Positions 36,034-45,095 of a stretch of DNA of 58,254 nucleotides are shown here, one piece after another. Within the stretch, counting starts at the first letter, position 1, and each line of letters opens with the position of its first letter. Below the pieces are notes generated by a model. It ran no database searches. It was not told where the DNA came from and saw only the letters and a list, made by a program, of their open reading frames with translations. Source of the stretch: an uncultured Flavobacteriales bacterium. GTDB taxonomy: Bacteria > Bacteroidota > Bacteroidia > Flavobacteriales > Flavobacteriaceae. Position numbers and translations under genes: made by a program. Where the stretch lies: NCBI GenBank assembly GCA_913020155.1, contig CAJWBA010000008.1:1-58254 (forward strand), read 5' to 3'.

Positions 36034-38445
36034 ATGTCTCTTAAAAACCTTGCTGAAGAATCTCGACTTTCCTTTAAAGATTTCAAAGCAGAAATCCTTT
36101 CTGACTACAGATTGTTGTGCATCAGTCGAGCCTGCTCTGTTCTGGGAAGAAGAGAGGTTATGACAGGAAAGGCAAAGTTTGGCATTTTTGGAGATGGGAA
36201 AGAACTTCCCCAACTGATTCTAAGTAAATTTTTTAAAAAAGGAGACTTTCGATCCGGTTATTATCGAGATCAAACCATTCTCATGGAACAAGGCTTTTTG
36301 AGCCCTCAAGAAATCTTTGCAGCTTTGTATGCTCATCCGGACATAGAAATTGAGCCCATGTCTGGAGGACGTCAAATGGGTGGCCATTTTGTTACAGAAA
36401 GTCATAATCCCGATGGATCATGGAAAAAATTAATTGATCAAAAAAACCACAGCTCCGATATTTCTCCCACTGCAGGTCAAATTCCACGGCTAGTAGGTCT
36501 TGCTCAAGCATCAAAAGTTTACAGAGCTATAGACATAAAAGGAAGCGAACGCTTTTCTGATAATGGAAATGAAATTGCATGGGGTACTATTGGAAATGCA
36601 AGTACCAGTGAAGGTATTTTCTTTGAAGCAATAAATGCTGCAGGGGTGCTACAAATTCCAATGGTAATAAGCATTTGGGATGATGATTATGGGATATCAG
36701 TTCACAACGATCAACAAACTACCAAAGGAAGTATTTCAAAGGCATTGGAAGGGCTACAAAGAAATGAAGAAGAACAAGGCTTTGAAATTTTAACCGTAAA
36801 AGGCTGGGATTACACTGCTTTAGTAGAAACTTATCAATATGCCGAAAAACTAGCCAGAAACGAGCATGTGCCTGTTTTAATTCATGTTCAAGAATTAACA
36901 CAACCCCTTGGACACTCTAGTTCAGGATCACACCAGCGATACAAATCTGAGGATCGATTGAATTGGGAAAAAGAATTCGATTGCAATCTAAAAACACGGA
37001 ATTGGATTCTAAGTAATGGCTTCGCTAACGAAGTTGAACTTCAAAGCATTGAAGAAAGCTGTAATAAAGAAGTTCGACAAGCTAAAATTGACGCATGGAA
37101 TGCCTATCAAAATCCGATTAAAAAAGAAAAAAAAGAACTGCAAATACTTATTGACAAAGCAATTTTAGCTACAAATAAAGATTCTAATTTTCAAATTATT
37201 TCTTCCCAGATCAAAAAAATTGAAGAACCTACTTACAAAGACTTACTGCATAATTCTCGAAAGGCTTTACGTATTTTAACTCAATTCAATCATCCAATTA
37301 AAGATGAAATCAGAATCTGGAAAGAGCAATTAACTATCAGACTCAATCCAAAATTTAGCTCTCATCTTTACAGTGAATCCAAAAATCGTTTAGAGAAAAT
37401 TGCTCCAGTTCCTCCAGAATACTCTAATGATGCAGAAATTGTAGATGGTAGAATAATTATTCGAGATAATTTTGATGCATTACTTAAAATTAATGACAAG
37501 CTTCTAATTTTTGGAGAAGATGTAGGAGTTATTGGAGATGTAAATCAAGGTTTAGAGGGAATGCAATCAAAATATGGGGCTGTTAGAGTTGCAGATACTG
37601 GAATCAGAGAGGCAACGATTATGGGTCAAGGGATTGGAATGGCACTTAGGGGTTTACGTCCAATTGCAGAAATTCAATATTTAGATTACATACTCTATTG
37701 CATACAAACTTTAAGTGACGATCTAGCTTCTTATCATTACAGGACTGTTGGTAAACAATCTGTTCCGTTGATAATTCGTACCCGAGGGCATCGACTGGAA
37801 GGTATTTGGCACAGTGGATCACCAATGGGAGGCATAATAAGCTTGTTGAGAGGTGTTAACGTTGCCGTCCCCAGAAACATGACTCAAGCTGCAGGTATGT
37901 ACAACACCTTACTGAAAGGGGATGAACCAGCAATTGTTGTAGAATCATTGAATGGATACAGATTAAAAGAAAAAAAACCTTCTAACCTTGGAGAATTTAG
38001 AATTCCTCTTGGAAAAATAGAAGTTCTGAAAGAAGGTTTGGATATTACATTGGTTTCTTATGGATCTACCCTAAGAATGGTTGAGTCGGTAGCAAAAGAA
38101 TTGATTCAATATGACATTGAAACAGAAGTAATAGATATTCAAACTTTATTGCCTCTCGATTTAAATCAAGATATCTTAAAAAGCGTTAAAAAAACAAATC
38201 GTTTGTTGATTATTGATGAAGATGTACCAGGTGGAGCTAGTGCTTATATTTTGCAGCAATTAATTGATGTTCAAGACATTTACTCTTCACTAGACAGTAG
38301 CCCCCAAACATTGACGGCAAAAGCTCATCGCCCAGCTTATGGAAGTGATGGAGATTATTTTTCTAAGCCCTCGGAAGATGATATCTTTGAAAAAGTTTAT
38401 GGAATTATGCATGAATCTAACCCAGCAGCGTTCCCAAAAATCTAA
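36034..38445 (+). CDS. Fused alpha/beta E1 of a branched-chain 2-oxoacid dehydrogenase
   Basis: This E1 component decarboxylates a 2-oxoacid (probably branched-chain) with thiamine diphosphate and passes the acyl group to E2. The 803-residue protein is a natural alpha-beta fusion. The alpha part (about 1-400) has the TDP-binding GTIGNASTSEGIFFEA and DDDYGISV. The beta part (about 450-803) has IFGEDVGVIGDV, GIREATIMGQGIGMAL and TRGHRLEGIWHSGSPM. Specificity (isovaleryl versus pyruvate) cannot be fixed by eye. E2 and E3 genes are not in the window. It is convergent with holA, overlapping by 4 nt. Confidence 0.9.
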   Translation: MSLKNLAEESRLSFKDFKAEILSDYRLLCISRACSVLGRREVMTGKAKFGIFGDGKELPQLILSKFFKKGDFRSGYYRDQTILMEQGFLSPQEIFAALYAHPDIEIEPMSGGRQMGGHFVTESHNPDGSWKKLIDQKNHSSDISPTAGQIPRLVGLAQASKVYRAIDIKGSERFSDNGNEIAWGTIGNASTSEGIFFEAINAAGVLQIPMVISIWDDDYGISVHNDQQTTKGSISKALEGLQRNEEEQGFEILTVKGWDYTALVETYQYAEKLARNEHVPVLIHVQELTQPLGHSSSGSHQRYKSEDRLNWEKEFDCNLKTRNWILSNGFANEVELQSIEESCNKEVRQAKIDAWNAYQNPIKKEKKELQILIDKAILATNKDSNFQIISSQIKKIEEPTYKDLLHNSRKALRILTQFNHPIKDEIRIWKEQLTIRLNPKFSSHLYSESKNRLEKIAPVPPEYSNDAEIVDGRIIIRDNFDALLKINDKLLIFGEDVGVIGDVNQGLEGMQSKYGAVRVADTGIREATIMGQGIGMALRGLRPIAEIQYLDYILYCIQTLSDDLASYHYRTVGKQSVPLIIRTRGHRLEGIWHSGSPMGGIISLLRGVNVAVPRNMTQAAGMYNTLLKGDEPAIVVESLNGYRLKEKKPSNLGEFRIPLGKIEVLKEGLDITLVSYGSTLRMVESVAKELIQYDIETEVIDIQTLLPLDLNQDILKSVKKTNRLLIIDEDVPGGASAYILQQLIDVQDIYSSLDSSPQTLTAKAHRPAYGSDGDYFSKPSEDDIFEKVYGIMHESNPAAFPKI

Positions 38446-39443
38446 CTAGTCACAATTTTAATAATTAGTTCTTTCAAAAGTTCCTCAGCAGGAAGATTTT
38501 GTACACCTACTCCTTTACTTTTCAAATCTGCTTCTTTAATATGACCTATTATTTGGGCAATCTGCTTCATTGAATAAAAACGGGCAGCTGCCTGATAATC
38601 TATTACAAAATAGGGAGAAACTCCAAGAACTATCGGAGCTTTGGCAGGAGCTGGTAATCCTTGAAATAATAAAAGCTTCTGGAAAAAATTAAACAAAATT
38701 GTTATGGTAAGTGTTATGGGATGTTTTTTACTATTGGAAGCCATATAACGAATAATCCGAAAAGAGTGTTCTAGATCTCTTTTTCCCAATGCTTTCTGCA
38801 GTTCAAACCCATTAAAATCTTTACTGTACCCAATGTACTTTTCTATGATTAATGGTGTAATTTCTTGCCCAGCAGCAAGCTGATTGTTTAGTTTTTGTAA
38901 TTCCTTATCTATTTTACTTAAATCAGTTCCCAAAAATGAAACCAACAAAGGAATAGCGTGTGGATGAAAATTAAAACCATATTTCAAACCACGATCTTTT
39001 ATCCAAGTTGCGACTTGATCTTCATACAATGGTTTTGTTTCTAAAATTACTCCAGTCTTTGTAATTGACTTGTACGATTTTTTACGTTTATCTAATTTTT
39101 TGTGCTTGAAACAAAAAACTAATACCGTTTGAGCTTGGGGATTTTTTAGGTAAGGAAGCAATTGATCCAATGAACGGTCTAAATATTGGGCCTCTCGGAC
39201 AACAACCAATTGATGAGACCCCATCATAGGAAAACGCTTTGCAGTTTCAATAATTTGCTCTGGGATCGTGTCTTTTCCATAAAGAATTGTCAAATCAAAA
39301 TCACGGGCACGCTCCTCTACTACATTAGTCAAAAGCAAGTTTGTAACTTGATCAATAAAAAAAGGCTCAGTTCCCATTAAAAGGTAAATTGGTGCATAGT
39401 TTCCTTTTTTTATGGAATTCAATATTTGATTTATGTCTTTCAA
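38442..39443 (-). CDS. holA: DNA polymerase III subunit delta
   Basis: HolA opens the sliding clamp in the clamp loader. The 333-residue protein has the HolA start NSIKKGNYAPIYLLMGTEPFFID, LTILYGKDT, VVREAQYLD and the C-terminal helical bundle. The start is uncertain. The longest frame begins with TTG 39443, but a -7-like TAGCTTTG (39448-39441, minus strand) would end on it. A TTG at 39425 (MNSIKKG) would give 327 residues behind that element. It is divergent from the HSDR_N gene. Confidence 0.88.
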   Translation of the reverse strand: MKDINQILNSIKKGNYAPIYLLMGTEPFFIDQVTNLLLTNVVEERARDFDLTILYGKDTIPEQIIETAKRFPMMGSHQLVVVREAQYLDRSLDQLLPYLKNPQAQTVLVFCFKHKKLDKRKKSYKSITKTGVILETKPLYEDQVATWIKDRGLKYGFNFHPHAIPLLVSFLGTDLSKIDKELQKLNNQLAAGQEITPLIIEKYIGYSKDFNGFELQKALGKRDLEHSFRIIRYMASNSKKHPITLTITILFNFFQKLLLFQGLPAPAKAPIVLGVSPYFVIDYQAAARFYSMKQIAQIIGHIKEADLKSKGVGVQNLPAEELLKELIIKIVTS

Positions 39444-39469
39444 AGCTAAAAATTGTTCACTTTTGTAGT

Positions 39470-39916
39470 ATGGAACAACTTAATTTCTCCAACTACTCGT
39501 TTACTCTCAAAAGTAACGAAAATAAGACGTATATTTTCGATTTTATCCGCAAAAAAAACCTAATATTAACCCCCGAGGAATGGGTTCGACAACACTGTGT
39601 TCAATTTTTAAATAAAGAATTAGGATATCCCAAGAGTCACATCAATTTAGAAAAACAAATTAAAATCAATGGTCAAGTAAAACGTTACGATATTGTTGTT
39701 TATTCCCTCGATAGTAATGTTGAAATTTTGGTTGAATGTAAAGCTCCTTCAGTTAAAATATCTCAAGATACTTTTGATCAAATTGCTCGTTATAATATGA
39801 CTTTGAAAAGTCGTTTTTTGATGTTAACCAACGGAAAAGAACACTATTTTTGTGAAATGGATTTTAAAAATAAAGCTTACCGATTTATCCAGAAACTTCC
39901 AAAATATCAAAAATGA
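39470..39916 (+). CDS. Stand-alone type I restriction R-subunit N-terminal-like (HSDR_N) protein
   Basis: The 148-residue protein matches the HSDR_N domain, a PD-(D/E)xK nuclease-like fold. Likely active-site residues are the Asp of RYDIVVYS and the ExK of LVECKAP. There is no helicase, S or M subunit nearby, so this is not a type I system. I start at the ATG at 39470; an in-frame ATG at 39389 would overlap holA. It overlaps the glycosyltransferase start by 4 nt (ATGA) and may be translationally coupled to it. Role unknown; candidates are DNA repair or defence. Confidence 0.83.
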   Translation: MEQLNFSNYSFTLKSNENKTYIFDFIRKKNLILTPEEWVRQHCVQFLNKELGYPKSHINLEKQIKINGQVKRYDIVVYSLDSNVEILVECKAPSVKISQDTFDQIARYNMTLKSRFLMLTNGKEHYFCEMDFKNKAYRFIQKLPKYQK

Positions 39917-40917
39917 GTATTGCTTTAGTAATTTTAAATTGGAATGGTAAGAAACTTCTTCAAAGGTTTTTGCCCGATCTCGTTCGATACAGCAAGGAAG
40001 CAAAGATCTATTTAATTGACAATGCCTCAGAAGATGATTCAATCTCTTTTGTTAAAAAGGAATTCACTGAAATAACGATCATCCAAAACAATGAAAATTT
40101 AGGGTATGCTGGAGGTTACAATACTGGTTTAAAAGAAATTGATGAAGATATTTTGTGTCTGATCAACAACGATCTTAGAGTTTCTAAAAACTGGTTGCTC
40201 CCCATAATTGAGATCTTCGAAAAAAACCCTGATACTGCAATAGCTCAACCCCATATCCTTGACGAGAAAGATCCCTCAAAATTTGAATATGCTGGTGCTG
40301 CTGGGGGTTATGTAGATCGCTTTGGATATCCCTTCTGCAGGGGGCGTATTTTTCATCACTTAGAAAAAGATCTTGGTCAATACGACAAAAATAAGACCAT
40401 ATTTTGGGCTTCTGGTGCTTGCTTTTTCATTCGAAACAAAATATTCAAATCTGCCAAAGGGTTTGATGAAGATTTTTTCATGCATCAAGAAGAAATTGAT
40501 CTCTGTTGGAGAGTTTACAATCAAGGGAAAGAGATTTATAGTATTGGGAAATCAAAAGTTTATCATCTTGGTGGTGGAAGCCTGCCAGATTCACCCAAAA
40601 AAGTTTTTTACAACTTCAGAAATTCCATGTATTTGATTTTAAAAAATGTGCCTTCTATCCCATTATTTTTTATTTTTCTTGCCCGCTTATTTTTGGATGG
40701 TATTGCTGGAATTCATTTTTTATTAAAAGGTGAAGTAAAAAATTTCTTGAGTATTATCAAAGCACATTTTTTTATCTACCTCAATATCTTCAAAATATTG
40801 CGAAAAAGACAAGAAATAGTTACTGACAGACCCTATTTTTTGACAAATAGCGTTGTATTTCAATTTTTTCTCAAAAAAAAGTGTAAATATTCTGATTTAA
40901 AATTTCCAGAGTCCTAA
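39913..40917 (+). CDS. Glycosyltransferase family 2
   Basis: The 334-residue GT-A-fold enzyme resembles rhamnosyltransferase-type GT2 proteins that build cell-surface glycans. Visible motifs are IALVILNWNG, LIDNASEDDS (nucleotide-sugar site), NLGYAGGYNTGL, the NNDLRV motif standing for DxD, and the acceptor-side HQEEIDLCWRVY. A hydrophobic helix near the C-terminus may anchor it to the membrane. The sugar and acceptor are unknown. The ATG overlaps the HSDR_N stop. Confidence 0.92.
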   Translation: MSIALVILNWNGKKLLQRFLPDLVRYSKEAKIYLIDNASEDDSISFVKKEFTEITIIQNNENLGYAGGYNTGLKEIDEDILCLINNDLRVSKNWLLPIIEIFEKNPDTAIAQPHILDEKDPSKFEYAGAAGGYVDRFGYPFCRGRIFHHLEKDLGQYDKNKTIFWASGACFFIRNKIFKSAKGFDEDFFMHQEEIDLCWRVYNQGKEIYSIGKSKVYHLGGGSLPDSPKKVFYNFRNSMYLILKNVPSIPLFFIFLARLFLDGIAGIHFLLKGEVKNFLSIIKAHFFIYLNIFKILRKRQEIVTDRPYFLTNSVVFQFFLKKKCKYSDLKFPES

Positions 40918-40962
40918 ATTAAATTAACTTTACGAACCTAAATTTTAATTAAAAAAAAACAA

Positions 40963-41817
40963 ATGAAAAAATTATTCCTTTACATCCCTCTAATCACGAT
41001 TCTTTTGGCATCTTGTGTATCTCAAAAAAAATTCACTGAGCTTCAGACATTACAAGATACCACAGTTGACCAATTGAATTCTGCTACTGTGAAAATTAAT
41101 ACTTGTGATGAAGAAAAGGCAGCAGCACTAGCATCAGTTGCCTCTCTTAAAGAACAAATTCGTTTCTTGAAAGTAAACAACTCTGATTTGATTGATAATT
41201 TAGGAAACTTAACTACTCTTTCTCAAAAAGGAGCAGAAAACCTTGAAAAATCATTAGAAAGTTTAAAAGAAAAAGATTCGCGTATCACCAGTCTTAGAGA
41301 CGCTGTTACCAAAAAAGATTCTGTAACTCTTGCTTTGGTTACTAGTCTTAAAGGTGTTCTTGGAAATCTTGGTGATGAAGACATTGAGGTTAATGTTGAA
41401 AAAGGAGTTGTATTTATCTCAATTTCTGATAAATTATTATTTAGAAGTGGAAGTTCAACTGTAACCAAGCGAGCAAAAGAAGTACTTGGAAAAGTTGCAA
41501 AAGTTGTTATGGACAAACCTGAACTTGAATTTATGGTAGAAGGTCACACCGATAATGTGCCAATCAGCAATGATTGTGTAATTGATAACTGGGATTTAAG
41601 TGTAAAAAGAGCTACTTCGGTTGTTCGTGTACTTGAAAAAGACTTTGGTGTTCCACCACAACGTATGACTGCAGCTGGAAGAAGTTCCTATGCACCTCTT
41701 TTAGAAAATGATTCTCCATCAAACCGTTCTAAAAACAGAAGAACTCGTATTGTAGTTCTTCCAAAATTAGATCAATTCTATGATCTAATCAACAAAGGAA
41801 TGGAAGCTGCACAATAA
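40963..41817 (+). CDS. OmpA-family lipoprotein with coiled coil
   Basis: The 284-residue protein has a lipoprotein signal (ILLASC, Cys18), a coiled-coil region (about 25-110) and a C-terminal OmpA-like peptidoglycan-binding domain (about 145-270). The motif GHTDNVPIS and the NRSKNRRTRIVV end are diagnostic. It should link the outer membrane to peptidoglycan. It is followed by a strong terminator at 41841-41869. Confidence 0.94.
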   Translation: MKKLFLYIPLITILLASCVSQKKFTELQTLQDTTVDQLNSATVKINTCDEEKAAALASVASLKEQIRFLKVNNSDLIDNLGNLTTLSQKGAENLEKSLESLKEKDSRITSLRDAVTKKDSVTLALVTSLKGVLGNLGDEDIEVNVEKGVVFISISDKLLFRSGSSTVTKRAKEVLGKVAKVVMDKPELEFMVEGHTDNVPISNDCVIDNWDLSVKRATSVVRVLEKDFGVPPQRMTAAGRSSYAPLLENDSPSNRSKNRRTRIVVLPKLDQFYDLINKGMEAAQ

Positions 41818-41840
41818 ACTGCAGATCTTAAACACTCAAA

Positions 41841-41869
41841 ACGCCCTTAAAATAAGGGTGTTTTTTTTT
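41841..41869 (+). terminator. Rho-independent terminator after the OmpA gene
   Basis: ACGCCCTT (41841-41848) and AAGGGTGT (41854-41861) form an 8-bp stem with one G-T wobble and a 5-nt loop, followed by a T-run (41861-41869). The T-run touches the stop codon of the convergent Sua5/YciO gene (41868-41870). Confidence 0.85.
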
Positions 41870-42491
41870 ATAAAAATTCTACAGAACCCTTTCCATGTCG
41901 AACAATCTGAGGTTCTGCCTGTGTTAAATTGATTATGGTAGATGGCTGGTTCCCTCCAGTTCCCGTTTCAATCATAAAGTCAATAACTGAAGTCCATTCT
42001 TCGAAAATCACTGCTGGATTTGTAGTGTAGTCTATTATTGCATCCCTGTCATGGAGAGATGTTGTAATTAATGGGGCTGGTAAAAGAGGAAGGAGCACTT
42101 TTAAAATAGGGTTGTCTGAAATTCTAATTCCTATCGATTTTCGTTTATCAAAAGGTTTTGGGAGTTTTTTAGAACCCTTCATAATGTAGGTGTAAGGGCC
42201 CGGCAAGGTTCGTTTTAATATACGAAAAGTTGGAGAATCAATATGCTGAACATATTCTGATAATTCGCTCAAATCACTAAGCAAAAAACTAAAAGGTGCT
42301 TGTTCCACCTTAACCTTTTTTATTTTACTTAAACGGTCAATTGCTTTAGCGTGACTGCTCAAACACCCAAGTGCATAAACTGTGTCGGTGGGATAAATCA
42401 CTAATGCCCCCTGAATTAATGCTTGAGCAACTTCGCTAATAATTTTAGTATCGGGACTGGAAGGATAAAGAGTATACAAGATAGCCATCAC
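41868..42491 (-). CDS. Sua5/YciO/YrdC family protein (threonylcarbamoyl-AMP synthase type)
   Basis: The 207-residue YrdC-domain protein has IYPTDTVYALGC, the KIKKVKVEQAPFSFLLSDL segment, RTLPGPYTYIMKG and IGIRISDNPI, typical of the fold that makes threonylcarbamoyl-AMP for tRNA t6A. Among subfamilies it looks closer to the short YciO/TsaC type than to full Sua5, as it has no C-terminal Sua5 domain. A paralogue without t6A function is possible. It overlaps the helicase stop by 4 nt and is probably co-expressed with it. Confidence 0.85.
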   Translation of the reverse strand: MMAILYTLYPSSPDTKIISEVAQALIQGALVIYPTDTVYALGCLSSHAKAIDRLSKIKKVKVEQAPFSFLLSDLSELSEYVQHIDSPTFRILKRTLPGPYTYIMKGSKKLPKPFDKRKSIGIRISDNPILKVLLPLLPAPLITTSLHDRDAIIDYTTNPAVIFEEWTSVIDFMIETGTGGNQPSTIINLTQAEPQIVRHGKGSVEFL

Positions 42492-44827
42492 TCAATAATT
42501 TTAAGTTTAGCAAAACGCAATAATAATTTTTTTTCACCAGTTCCTTTAAAATTAATGGAAGCTTTTTTGTCATTTCCTGCACCTTCAATTAAAGTTACAA
42601 CTCCTTTACCAAAACGCTGGTGTTCAACTTGAGTACCAATCAGCAAGGCGATTAAGCTTTTATTATTTGAGGAAGTAAATTTGTTTTCAGATTGAATTTT
42701 CCTTAATTTTTTCAACTGGGTCGGAGTTGGGTTTTTGTTGGTTTTACCGTCCCATGAGTTTGGTTTTTTAAATTGTTTTGTGGGAGTATCAACATTTCCA
42801 AAAATGGAGTTGTTAATCAGAGGTTTGTACTCGTAATCGGACTTAGAAATTTGATAATCCAAATATTGCTCATCAATTTCTTCAATAAAACGGCTGGGTT
42901 CGGCACTGTTGAGTTTACCCCATCGATATCGAGACTGGGTATAGGATAAAAATGCTCTTTCTTTGGCCCTAGTAAGTGCCACATAAAACAACCGTCGCTC
43001 CTCCTCCAGCCCACTTCGAGAATTAATATTCATGGGTGATGGAAACAAATCTTCTTCCATTCCAACTACATAAACATAAGGAAACTCCAGACCCTTAGCT
43101 AAGTGAATAGTCATCAATGACACCCGATTCGTATCCTCATTTTTATTCTCACTATCAAAGTCTGTCGCAAGAGCCACATCTTCTAAAAATTCAGAAAGTG
43201 CCCCTGTTGTATCTGCTATTTCCTCCTGACCTTCAGTGAAATCTTTAATCCCATTTAATAACTCTTCTATATTTTCAATCTTACTTACAGCCTCAGGGGT
43301 TCCGTCCTTTTTTAATGCAGAAACAATCTCTGTTTTCTTGGTTACTTCGTCTGCAATTTCAAAAGCATTGGCTGTTTCATTAAAAATCTGAAAACTTTTG
43401 ATTAAAATCACAAAGTGTTCTAGTTTACTTGCTGTTCTAGAATTAATACCGATACCTAAACTTGCTGCTCTCTCTGCAGTTTCGAACAAGCTAAGACCAT
43501 TTTGTTTGGCACCAACGACCAATTTGTCTATGGTTTTTTGTCCAATTCCTCGAACTGGATAGTTTATTATTCGTTTTAAACTTTCTTCATCTTTGGGGTT
43601 AAAGATTACCCTCAAATAGGCTAACACATCTTTTATTTCTTTTCTCTGATAAAAAGATAAACCTCCAAAAATTTTATAGGGAATATTTCGCTTTCGCAAA
43701 GCATCTTCCATCGCTCGAGATTGAGCATTGGTACGGTACAAAATTGCAAAATCATCGTAATTTCTTTGTTCTGTTAGGTTAAAATTAAAAATACTTCCAG
43801 CAACATGACGCCCTTCATCAGAATCGTTAGGACATCGTTGAACTTTAATTTTATTACCTGTATCATTAGCAGTCCAAACTTTTTTATCCAACTTGACTTC
43901 ATTGTGATTGATGATCGAATTGGCTGCATTTACAATATTTTGGGTAGAACGATAATTTTGCTCTAAACGATACATTGCTACATTATCGTAATCTTTCTGG
44001 AAATTCAAGATATTGTTGATATTCGCACCCCTAAAAGCGTAAATACTCTGTGCATCGTCTCCAACAACACAAATGTTCTGAAATTTATCAGAAAGTGCAC
44101 GAACAATAAGATATTGAGAATGGTTTGTATCTTGATACTCATCAACCAATATGTATCGAAAACGATCTTGATACTTGGCTAAAACATTTGGAAATTTATT
44201 GAGTAACTCATTTGTTCGAAGAAGTAAATCATCAAAATCCATTGCCCCTGCCTTAAAGCATCGATCTACATACTCTTTGTAAATCTCTCCCATTTTAGGC
44301 CTTCTGGACATGACATCAGATTCCTGCAAATCAGCATCGTTGTAATACGCTCGAACCGTTATCAAGCTGTTTTTAAAGGCTGATATTCTACTGCGAACTT
44401 GTTTGGTTTTGTAAACATCTTTTTCGAGTCCCATCTCTTTGATGATTGAAGCCAAAAGCCGATCCGAGTCTTGTGTATCATAAATCGTAAAATTGCTTGG
44501 GTATCCCAATTTGTCGGCCTCGCTTCTCAAAATTCTTGCAAATACGGAGTGAAAAGTTCCCATCCACAAATTTTTAGCTTCTCCATCTCCAACCAATTCG
44601 GCTATTCTACCCTTCATTTCTCTGGCTGCCTTGTTGGTAAATGTAAGTGCTAAAATTGAAAAAGAATCAATACCCTGGCTCATCAAATATGCTATTCGAT
44701 AAGTCAACACACGGGTCTTTCCTGAACCCGCACCAGCAATCACAATTAGTGGCCCATCCATGTGCAATGTTGGGCCTTGTTGAGCTTGATTAAGTGTATT
44801 AATATAGTCGGTTAATTCATGTTTCAT
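42488..44827 (-). CDS. UvrD/PcrA-type superfamily 1 helicase
   Basis: This 3'-5' DNA helicase acts in nucleotide excision and mismatch repair and in removal of stalled complexes. The 779-residue protein has Walker A AGAGSGKT (Lys37), LVDEYQDTN, GDDAQSIYAFRGA, YRSTQNIV, MTIHLAKGLEF and ALTRAKERAFLSY. The C-terminus has the Tudor-like segment VEHQRFGKGVVTLI seen in PcrA/UvrD. It is upstream of the Sua5/YciO gene. A minus-strand TACGTTTG (44857-44850) ends 22 nt before the ATG. Confidence 0.95.
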   Translation of the reverse strand: MKHELTDYINTLNQAQQGPTLHMDGPLIVIAGAGSGKTRVLTYRIAYLMSQGIDSFSILALTFTNKAAREMKGRIAELVGDGEAKNLWMGTFHSVFARILRSEADKLGYPSNFTIYDTQDSDRLLASIIKEMGLEKDVYKTKQVRSRISAFKNSLITVRAYYNDADLQESDVMSRRPKMGEIYKEYVDRCFKAGAMDFDDLLLRTNELLNKFPNVLAKYQDRFRYILVDEYQDTNHSQYLIVRALSDKFQNICVVGDDAQSIYAFRGANINNILNFQKDYDNVAMYRLEQNYRSTQNIVNAANSIINHNEVKLDKKVWTANDTGNKIKVQRCPNDSDEGRHVAGSIFNFNLTEQRNYDDFAILYRTNAQSRAMEDALRKRNIPYKIFGGLSFYQRKEIKDVLAYLRVIFNPKDEESLKRIINYPVRGIGQKTIDKLVVGAKQNGLSLFETAERAASLGIGINSRTASKLEHFVILIKSFQIFNETANAFEIADEVTKKTEIVSALKKDGTPEAVSKIENIEELLNGIKDFTEGQEEIADTTGALSEFLEDVALATDFDSENKNEDTNRVSLMTIHLAKGLEFPYVYVVGMEEDLFPSPMNINSRSGLEEERRLFYVALTRAKERAFLSYTQSRYRWGKLNSAEPSRFIEEIDEQYLDYQISKSDYEYKPLINNSIFGNVDTPTKQFKKPNSWDGKTNKNPTPTQLKKLRKIQSENKFTSSNNKSLIALLIGTQVEHQRFGKGVVTLIEGAGNDKKASINFKGTGEKKLLLRFAKLKIIE

Positions 44828-44849
44828 CGGTTACTAAAATAATACTTTG

Positions 44850-44857
44850 CAAACGTA
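44850..44857 (-). promoter_or_regulatory. Candidate -7 element of the UvrD/PcrA helicase gene
   Basis: TACGTTTG matches TAnnTTTG on the minus strand, 22 nt upstream of the ATG at 44827. No TTG at the canonical distance was found. Confidence 0.42.
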
Positions 44858-44920
44858 TTAATGCATAAATAATTCATTTTATATGATAAATTATGAACCA
44901 TGAAATACAGGTGCTTTTTT

Positions 44921-44936
44921 CTTTAAAACGAGTAAC
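44921..44936 (+). repeat. Direct repeat copy 1 flanking the decayed patatin gene
   Basis: CTTTAAAACGAGTAAC matches the copy at 45930-45945 (CTTAAAAACGAGTAAC) at 15 of 16 positions, in the same orientation and 1009 bp apart. The two copies bracket the patatin pseudogene (45096-45865). Confidence 0.5.
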
Positions 44937-45095
44937 AAAAATGAACTAAAAACCACACTAGAATATTTAATTTTTATTGCCAGTAGTTTTTAACACATTT
45001 TAGGCATGCTCCCAGCCCTCTGAACACCACTGCCCCATTTCTTGCCGGTTGGATACAAGACTATTTGTGGTCAAAATACGAGGGTTATAATATAT

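Noticed and set aside
39470-39916. Type I restriction-modification system
   Set aside because: Only an HSDR_N-like domain is present; no helicase part, HsdM or HsdS is near.
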